From a virus, in the IMG/VR virus record IMGVR_UViG_3300020463_002067, positions 1-57,275 of that record: 57,275 bases of DNA. The stretch is one strand, 5' to 3'. The notes below the pieces were generated by a model, which saw nothing but the letters and a program-made list of their open reading frames with translations, was not told the origin of the DNA and did no database searches. The translations under genes were made by a program, and so were the position numbers. Below, one piece after another: positions 52,599 through 57,275 of this stretch (position 1 is its first letter; the number at the start of each line of letters is the position of its first letter).

Positions 52599-53712
52599 CC
52601 CAACCGCCGTTTTCATAACCTTGGAATTTGTTATCTGAAGTATTGTAGATAACCATACCATTTGCGGCTGTAAGTGCATCACGTTCAGTAGTAGTTAAAG
52701 AACCAAACTGAATAAATCCAGTTGCTCTTGCATTACCATTTACATGTAATTTTTCAAGTGGTCTAGGTAATCCAATACCTAAGTTACCTGAACTATTAAA
52801 TGTCATTAAGTTATTTAAATTACCTGAACTGTTTGCTGTAATTAAATTAATTCTTCCTGGAACTACGTTTGATGCCACTGTAGCATCTAGATCAACTGCA
52901 ACTCTTATCATACCTGCAAGTTTATAATCTGAGCCATCATGGCCCATACCGTGCAAGTCCATAAGTCCGTCACCTGTTGTGCTACCAACACTTGCTGTTG
53001 GAGCCGCCGCTGTACCATTGGAAGACTTAACAATAATTTTAGGTCCTGTTGATGCTCCTCCTGCTATACCAATAAGAACCAATCCTGAGTTATCGCTTGC
53101 CGCTGTTACTTTAATTTCTTTTGTAGTCGTAATAGCGTCAGCAACTATAGATGGAGATTCAATATTAGCAAGTACTCTTTTGCCTACTGAATCAATCATC
53201 ACACTTGAATCATCTGAAAATACACTACCTAGCATATCGCCAAGTAAGTTACCAGTTACATTACCAAAGTGTGTTCCTGTAGTATTTCCTACTACGTTAC
53301 CTGTTACTGAACCAACTACATCACCTGTTAAGTTACCAACTAGGTTAGTTGCTGTTACTGAGCTTGTTTCTACAGGGCCTACAATTTTGCCATTGATTGC
53401 GTCAACTAGGAGCGTTGAATCGTCTGCATAAATGTTACCTCTTACGTCTACTGCTGGGTTATCTGTTGCGGCCCAGTTTGATCCATTGTATACTAGGATC
53501 TGATCGTTCTGTGCGGCTAACGCTTGTACGTTGCCTAAATCTTCTAAATTCTGTGTTGATACAGATACTGGAGTTCCGCCTGTCGTAGCGCCATCTCCTA
53601 CAAATACTTCTTTGCTGTCTGTTGTGTAAACAAGCTCACCTTCAGCTGGTACATAACCTGGACTGGTTTGTAATGCTGTTTTAGTGCCTCGTTTGATTCG
53701 TAAAGTACCCAT
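52585..53712 (-). CDS. Repeat-rich tail fibre/tropism-type structural protein
   Basis: This 375-residue protein begins MGTLRIKRGTKTALQTSPGYVP, a pattern like the N-terminal domain of phage tropism determinants, followed by the EGELVYTTDSKEVFVGDG loop. The middle has many GN-T-G repeats (NLTGDVVGSVTGNVVG) likely forming a triple beta-helix. The C-terminal end (IGLPRPLEKLHVNGNARATGFIQ, then MVIYNTSDNKFQGYENGGW) resembles a fibre tip/chaperone-type end. It likely contacts the host. A late promoter box lies 27 bases upstream. Its stop overlaps the last gene of the enzyme island. Confidence 0.82.
   Translation of the reverse strand: MGTLRIKRGTKTALQTSPGYVPAEGELVYTTDSKEVFVGDGATTGGTPVSVSTQNLEDLGNVQALAAQNDQILVYNGSNWAATDNPAVDVRGNIYADDSTLLVDAINGKIVGPVETSSVTATNLVGNLTGDVVGSVTGNVVGNTTGTHFGNVTGNLLGDMLGSVFSDDSSVMIDSVGKRVLANIESPSIVADAITTTKEIKVTAASDNSGLVLIGIAGGASTGPKIIVKSSNGTAAAPTASVGSTTGDGLMDLHGMGHDGSDYKLAGMIRVAVDLDATVASNVVPGRINLITANSSGNLNNLMTFNSSGNLGIGLPRPLEKLHVNGNARATGFIQFGSLTTTERDALTAANGMVIYNTSDNKFQGYENGGWVNLI
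53220..53345 (-). repeat. Short-period Gly-Asn/Thr-Gly repeat within fibre gene
   Basis: About ten 4-residue units of the type V-x-G-N/D-x-T-G (for example GDVVGSVTGNVVGNTTG) with near-regular 12-base spacing. This is typical of fibrous triple beta-helix shafts. The codons vary, so it is a protein-level repeat more than an exact DNA repeat. Confidence 0.65.
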
Positions 53713-53739
53713 GTAATGCTCCTAATTCATTGTTACATG

Positions 53740-53747
53740 TATTTATA
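53740..53747 (-). promoter_or_regulatory. T4-type late promoter box on the minus strand, exact TATAAATA
   Basis: Plus-strand TATTTATA is TATAAATA on the minus strand, 27 bases upstream of the fibre gene ATG, matching the spacing at other late boxes. Confidence 0.75.
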
Positions 53748-53764
53748 TCAAAACAACGATATCC

Positions 53765-54079
53765 TTACTTTTTCTTTTTAGTAGGATTCTTCAAAAAAGC
53801 TCTAGTTTGCTTTTGAACATCGCGTTTTACTTTTGTTGTATTAAGCCTAAAGTCTACATGTATAATATCATCGCCGTATTCGTTAAATAAATCGGCGATA
53901 GTATCGTCTAAATTAGCACCTGTGCTACGTTTAGCATTACAATCTATTTCCCATATTTTACCTTTTTTAAACTCGATACGTATCGAATGAAGATAATTTA
54001 TAGGTATAGTCTGTATATCTATATCTTTAAAAACTTCAGGCCAGTGTCTAATTACATCATCAGGTAGTGGCTTTGGCAC
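53765..54079 (-). CDS. Small protein of unknown function (virion region)
   Basis: This 104-residue protein opens with a Pro-rich MPKPLPDDVIRHWPEVFKD, then a beta-rich core (HSIRIEFKKGKIWEIDC), an acidic helix (DDTIADLFNEYG), IIHVDFRLN and a strongly basic tail (KNPTKKKK). This looks like a small structural or nucleic-acid-contacting protein. Its start overlaps the upstream gene by 20 bases. I do not recognise the family, but it lies in a minus-strand virion-type operon. Confidence 0.7.
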   Translation of the reverse strand: MPKPLPDDVIRHWPEVFKDIDIQTIPINYLHSIRIEFKKGKIWEIDCNAKRSTGANLDDTIADLFNEYGDDIIHVDFRLNTTKVKRDVQKQTRAFLKNPTKKKK

Positions 54080-54719
54080 TGGTTTTCTTCTTTACAGTCG
54101 GAACAAGCTCTTCTGCCTGTGCTCTAAGTGCCTTTGCTTCTTTGTACAACCTGTCAGCATCGCTACGATATTTTGCGGCTAAGTCTGCATCAGTTAGCAC
54201 ACCATCTGTTGGTGCTTGTAAATTAGCGGCCTTTGCTTCAGCAACTACGTTTGGATTTGTAGTCTTTGGCATTTCGCTAACACTACCAGCTTCGGTCATT
54301 GTTGTACCTGCAGGTAATTCGTTAGGATCCTTCATTGCTAAGTCAGCAATAGTAACACCTTTTTGCTCGGCGATAATTTTATTAAGTTCATCTAAACCGA
54401 TTGTAGTTGCAGTGTTAGGAGTCATTTCAACTTCAGACATTGGCATTGATTGCAATTTGCCTGTAGAATGAAATCTTGCTAACATATTAGCACCATCACT
54501 AAGTTGTGTTCTTGCCATAACTTCAGCAAATTCAAATGCTGTCTGTGCTGAGTTACCTTCAACAGTTTTAATTAAAGTATCATGATCGGCATCAGATAAT
54601 GTAGCAGTATCAATTACTAAAGAATTTGCAGGAGGATTTTCTCCTGGAATTACTCTGTATGCTACTACAACCTTACGGTTATTTTTCTTAAGTCTGCCTA
54701 CGTGTTTAATTTCGGCCAT
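54060..54719 (-). CDS. Putative virion protein with helical C-terminus
   Basis: This 219-residue protein starts AEIKHVGRLKKNNRKVVVAYRVIPGE, then an all-helix middle (AFEFAEVMARTQLSDGANMLARFHS). A Pro/Thr-rich linker follows, then a predicted coiled coil (DADRLYKEAKALRAQAEEL). It ends with a basic Lys/Ala tail. ATG overlaps the TAA of the 54719 gene. The sequence has no membrane segment. Context and composition suggest a minor structural or assembly protein, as in other marine T4-like phages. Function not proven. Confidence 0.72.
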   Translation of the reverse strand: MAEIKHVGRLKKNNRKVVVAYRVIPGENPPANSLVIDTATLSDADHDTLIKTVEGNSAQTAFEFAEVMARTQLSDGANMLARFHSTGKLQSMPMSEVEMTPNTATTIGLDELNKIIAEQKGVTIADLAMKDPNELPAGTTMTEAGSVSEMPKTTNPNVVAEAKAANLQAPTDGVLTDADLAAKYRSDADRLYKEAKALRAQAEELVPTVKKKTSAKATT

Positions 54720-55015
54720 TACTTGTCTCCTTTAGGTGCTTCTGCTGGAGTTCCTTCTTTTTTGGCATCTTCTTCTGCCTTCTGAACTGTTTGCAAGAAA
54801 GCATCTAGTTTGTTAAATGTTTTACCAACTGCTTCCATTTCGTTGGCCTTGAATGCGCCTCTTTGCGATGCAACATCAATAATAGATCTTAGTACTCCAA
54901 GATCTTGTACAGTAAGTTCAACCGGTGCAGTTGATACACCTGCGTTTGGTGTTTGACCTGCCGGTGCCGCTGTCGGCGCCGCTTGAGCTCCTGCTGTTTT
55001 AGTTTCTTCTGACAT
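54719..55015 (-). CDS. Small Ala/Pro-rich protein, possible head or neck accessory
   Basis: This 98-residue protein begins with a low-complexity segment (TAGAQAAPTAAPAGQTPNAGVSTAP), followed by a compact helical part (LTVQDLGVLRSIIDVASQRGAFKANEMEAVGKTFNKLDAFLQTV) and an acidic/Lys C-terminus. Similar small proteins occur in marine T4-like phages next to the structural gene seen downstream. Start follows GGAG-type sequence, and a late-type box lies 37 bases upstream. Function unknown. Confidence 0.72.
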   Translation of the reverse strand: MSEETKTAGAQAAPTAAPAGQTPNAGVSTAPVELTVQDLGVLRSIIDVASQRGAFKANEMEAVGKTFNKLDAFLQTVQKAEEDAKKEGTPAEAPKGDK

Positions 55016-55052
55016 ATTCTTTACTCCTTGTATGTATTATATATGCACTTAA

Positions 55053-55060
55053 TATTTATT
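55053..55060 (-). promoter_or_regulatory. Possible late promoter box on the minus strand (AATAAATA)
   Basis: One mismatch from TATAAATA and overlapping the stop codon of the 55056 gene. It lies 37 bases before the ATG at 55015, a longer spacing than the other boxes, so the call is moderate. Confidence 0.45.
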
Positions 55061-55337
55061 TGTACTTCAAAAGTGGACACGCCAAAACGAAATATGAAAG
55101 TTCTTTTGGGTCTTCAAACCCAGCTCTAAGTACGGTTTCTATCTTGTTTTCTTTGGTTAGTCCTATTACTTTCTTTAAAAAGTATCTCTTTTTTAGATTT
55201 GTATCTATCCATTTAGAGATAGCAGTCTCCATATTGTAGGTATGTGATAGATCAATTGTAGCGAGATGTGAAGGCTCATAAGATAGCCTTCTTATTTCAA
55301 AAAAGTCTTGAGCTGAAACTCTATCTTTAACGATCAA
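55056..55337 (-). CDS. Small protein of unknown function
   Basis: This 93-residue protein shares a few bases with the gene upstream at its start (ATG inside the previous reading frame) and is probably coupled to it. It has an N-terminal part with many charged residues (VKDRVSAQDFFEIRRLSYEPS), then HTYNMETAISKWIDTNLKKRYFLKKVIGL and a helical end (FEDPKELSYFVLACPLLKYK). No membrane segment or catalytic motif is evident. Family unknown; probably virion or assembly-related. Confidence 0.68.
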   Translation of the reverse strand: MIVKDRVSAQDFFEIRRLSYEPSHLATIDLSHTYNMETAISKWIDTNLKKRYFLKKVIGLTKENKIETVLRAGFEDPKELSYFVLACPLLKYK

Positions 55338-56629
55338 CGTGCCTCCTCATAGTGAGCAGTTACACCAAATGGTGCTTTAGTATTCTTATCGTGATGACCA
55401 TGTATAATGAATACTGTTTCACAGTAGTCTTCGTCACCCCAACTACCAAATGGATAACCATCTGTAAACATAATAAACTTTTTAGGAGTAATGTTATTTT
55501 CTTTCATATACTCCCAATTACAATCAAAGTCAGTACCGCCGCCGCCTTGTACATCATAATCTAAAAGATTCTCGCCACCGTCACCAGTAAAGTCTGCTTC
55601 GTTGTATACGGCAGTATCAAAACACCATAACTTAATATTATAGTCTTTGTATTCGTCCATAATACCTTTTATTTCTGACAGGAATACTTTTGCTTGACTA
55701 TCGCCAATACTACCACTCATATCAATTCCTATAGACACATCAATAGTATCCATAAAGTTCATACCTGGAAGAACTGCACCAGTATGCCAACCTTTACGTG
55801 AAGGACGACTAAATGTATAATCGTTTCTAATTGTAGATTGTATTTGTTGACGTAACAGTTCACGCCAGTTCATTTTAGGTTCGGTTAATTCTTTAATAAT
55901 ACGTTGCACTTCTTTAGGTGTGTTACCAGCACCAGCCGCCTGTGCAGAACTTATCATATTTTCTTTGATCTCATCTCTAATTTTTTTAAGTTCTTCTTTA
56001 GTGTATGTAGGACGACCTTCACCTTTTCCTTCTTTTTTGCCTTTAGCACCTTTAGATCCTTTAGTTTCACCTTCTGGTGCTTGTTCCCAATCCACATGTT
56101 CATCAAGCAATTCACCAAGTGCTTCTAAATACTCTTGTCCATTCTTTTCGGCTTGATCAAATAGGTCATCGTATACAGCCTCTGACATCCAACCGTCGTA
56201 TTTGAAGTCTTGATAACATTTAACAATCTTAACCATCTCACCAATACGATCACGTACCAGTGTATTGTTTACGATGTAATCACATGCGATGTTGTGTAAT
56301 ATTGGAATACGATCTTCTCTACGTGTAATATGATCAAAAACACAATGTAAAATCTCGTGTGCGATTACAAATTCTATTTCCTTATTGCTCATAGCATTAA
56401 AGAATTGTGTATTATAAAATAAATGTCTTCCGTCTGTTGCGGCAGTAGGACACCAGTCATCACAGTTTTTAACAATAAGTCTAGTAGCCATATTACCAAA
56501 GAATGGATGTCTAAGCAGTAAACCAACACGAGCAACAATAATTCTATCAGCTACATCTACTCGCATTGCCGCAAGTTCTTCTGGTGTAATGTCTGGATTT
56601 GGTTGAAAACCTTTTGTATCTATGCCCAT
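55334..56629 (-). CDS. Putative metallopeptidase with VWA-like domain (DUF2201-type)
   Basis: This 431-residue protein has a zinc-peptidase motif HEILHCVFDH near residues 91-100, in an N-terminal domain (VEFVIAHEILHCVFDH preceded by FYNTQFFNAM). The C-terminal half has a von Willebrand A-like fold with DVSIGIDMSGSIGDSQ (MIDAS-type DxSxS), then FDTAVY and FIMFTDGYPFG. In between is a Lys/Gly-rich linker and a helical part. Proteins of this type sit beside MoxR-type AAA ATPases in marine T4-like phages, as here. They may act in protein remodelling or in capsid maturation. The role in phages is not established. Confidence 0.85.
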   Translation of the reverse strand: MGIDTKGFQPNPDITPEELAAMRVDVADRIIVARVGLLLRHPFFGNMATRLIVKNCDDWCPTAATDGRHLFYNTQFFNAMSNKEIEFVIAHEILHCVFDHITRREDRIPILHNIACDYIVNNTLVRDRIGEMVKIVKCYQDFKYDGWMSEAVYDDLFDQAEKNGQEYLEALGELLDEHVDWEQAPEGETKGSKGAKGKKEGKGEGRPTYTKEELKKIRDEIKENMISSAQAAGAGNTPKEVQRIIKELTEPKMNWRELLRQQIQSTIRNDYTFSRPSRKGWHTGAVLPGMNFMDTIDVSIGIDMSGSIGDSQAKVFLSEIKGIMDEYKDYNIKLWCFDTAVYNEADFTGDGGENLLDYDVQGGGGTDFDCNWEYMKENNITPKKFIMFTDGYPFGSWGDEDYCETVFIIHGHHDKNTKAPFGVTAHYEEAR

Positions 56630-56672
56630 ATTGTGTACTCCTTCAGTGCCTTATTGTTCTTACAGTATACTA

Positions 56673-56680
56673 TATTTAAT
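56673..56680 (-). promoter_or_regulatory. Weak late-type box (ATTAAATA) before the metallopeptidase gene
   Basis: Two mismatches from TATAAATA, 43 bases upstream of the minus-strand ATG. It shares the AATA core but not the 25-27 base spacing, so it may be chance in AT-rich sequence. Confidence 0.25.
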
Positions 56681-56706
56681 ATCATATGTCAACAGTTTTG
56701 GTAAAA

Positions 56707-56741
56707 TATTGGGCAAGGTCTTATGCATGCCTTGCCCAATA
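56707..56741 (-). terminator. Rho-independent-type terminator after the AAA ATPase gene
   Basis: A perfect 12-bp stem (56707-56718 with 56730-56741; core ATTGGGCAAGG / CCTTGCCCAAT) with an 11-base loop lies 13 bases past the minus-strand stop codon at 56754. Read on the minus strand it is followed by TATTTTAC, a short T-rich run. It is the strongest hairpin terminator I see in the window. Confidence 0.75.
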
Positions 56742-56753
56742 CTACCGTGCCTA

Positions 56754-57275
56754 TTAGGCACTCTGTGCGGCTTGAATATACTTACCAAAACGCTCATGGA
56801 ACTCATCAAAACACTCTACTTCATCTGGATCGATTGGAAGTGAGTATTGTGTAAGAGCAAGTTTGATACCCATAACTACAAGTTCAGTATCAAAGTTATC
56901 CATTGCAAACCTTAAGAAGTTATTAACTTTCGAATCAAACTTCTTATCGTTTTTATCGCAGGCGTCTTTAAGTTCATAGCAAAGTGAAACAGTCAAGGAA
57001 TACATGGCACTGATTTCTTTAGTTTCACACTCCTTAACCTTACCTTCAAGTATGTCAGTAGGGTCAGGAAGTTTTGAAGCAACCTTACGATGCGCCATAA
57101 ACTTAACGGCAAGTCCTTCGCCGACAGAACCACTTACCAAATCGGTAGTGGTGTTCTCATCATCGTCTTCGTCTTCAATAAGCTCGGAGACAAATGACCA
57201 AGAACGAGGTGTAGCAAATGAACGACTTGGGCTTTTTGGATCAAAGTCATACAAGTCCTTCTTGCTAAAAGTCAA
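56754..57275 (-). CDS. C-terminal part of a MoxR-type AAA ATPase (partial)
   Basis: The frame is open to the window edge, so the start is outside; the apparent TTG at the edge is not a real start. The visible 173 residues begin in a region (FDPKSPSRSFATPRSWSFVSELIED) that in MoxR-type ATPases follows the nucleotide-binding core, then an acidic stretch (EDEDDDENTTTDLVSG) and a helical lid (ALTQYSLPIDPDEVECFDEFHERFGKYIQ). Partner to the metallopeptidase gene downstream, as usual for the MoxR/VWA pair. The Walker motifs lie beyond the window, so the assignment rests on the C-terminal signature and context. Confidence 0.72.
   Translation of the reverse strand: MTFSKKDLYDFDPKSPSRSFATPRSWSFVSELIEDEDDDENTTTDLVSGSVGEGLAVKFMAHRKVASKLPDPTDILEGKVKECETKEISAMYSLTVSLCYELKDACDKNDKKFDSKVNNFLRFAMDNFDTELVVMGIKLALTQYSLPIDPDEVECFDEFHERFGKYIQAAQSA

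Noticed and set aside
52979-53431. Plus-strand 150-residue frame opposite the minus-strand fibre
   Set aside because: Pro/Thr/Leu-rich repeat translation mirrors the antisense of GN-T-G repeats; no ribosome binding site and no family resemblance.
1-57275. tRNA genes, CRISPR arrays, attachment sites and IS elements
   Set aside because: No gap is long enough outside the few under 100 bases, and no cloverleaf, direct-repeat array, integrase or transposase motif was seen by reading; a dedicated tRNA scan was not possible.

Overview
This window looks like the late, virion-morphogenesis half of a large T4-like marine myovirus genome. It is AT-rich and almost gapless. Genes overlap by ATGA or TAATG junctions, and no intergenic gap exceeds about 100 bases. 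The left end carries the T4 baseplate order: gp5-like hub/spike, PAAR tip protein, gp25-like wedge, gp6-like wedge. Perfect or near-perfect copies of the T4 late promoter box TATAAATA lie upstream of several structural genes. The overall style (giant structural gene after gp6, families of 'MAYxIN' fibre proteins, a HEILH metallopeptidase next to a MoxR-type ATPase) is that of cyanophage or pelagiphage T4-like viruses. No photosystem, replication or host-marker gene is present, so the host cannot be fixed from this window. I see no tRNA, rRNA, CRISPR, integrase or IS element.

Layout. Positions 2-6448 hold baseplate genes. Positions 6448-21546 are one giant 5032-residue structural gene. Positions 21567-28539 hold a structural protein, three paralogous fibre proteins (one with a tail-collar domain) and a fourth structural protein. 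Positions 28576-52598 hold about 27 genes that are not classical virion genes: five glycosyltransferase-like proteins, a DegT/AHBA-type aminotransferase, three nitroreductase-like proteins, three radical SAM proteins, a carbamoyltransferase, two methyltransferase-like proteins, two SGNH-type hydrolases, a 2OG-Fe(II) oxygenase, a flavin-dependent halogenase homologue, two ANL (AMP-forming) enzymes, an alpha/beta hydrolase, a tripartite tricarboxylate transporter pair (TctA and TctC) and several unknowns. Positions 52585-57275, on the minus strand, return to virion-type genes: a repeat-rich fibre, small putative structural proteins, a VWA/metallopeptidase protein and the end of an AAA ATPase.

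The enzyme island is the remarkable part. It sits between fibre genes and is organised as tightly coupled operons: 28576-40284 plus, 40262-42578 minus, 42677-46541 plus, 46530-47255 minus, 47344-52598 plus. Three tail-to-tail junctions overlap inside coding sequence. Its content (sugar transfer, amination, carbamoylation, methylation, hydroxylation, halogenation, acyl activation) resembles a surface-glycan or natural-product tailoring cluster. Its product may decorate the virion or the host envelope, or it may be a small molecule; this is inference. The TctA/TctC pair has its own sigma-70-like promoter and palindrome, suggesting that carboxylate uptake is reprogrammed on a different schedule from the late genes.
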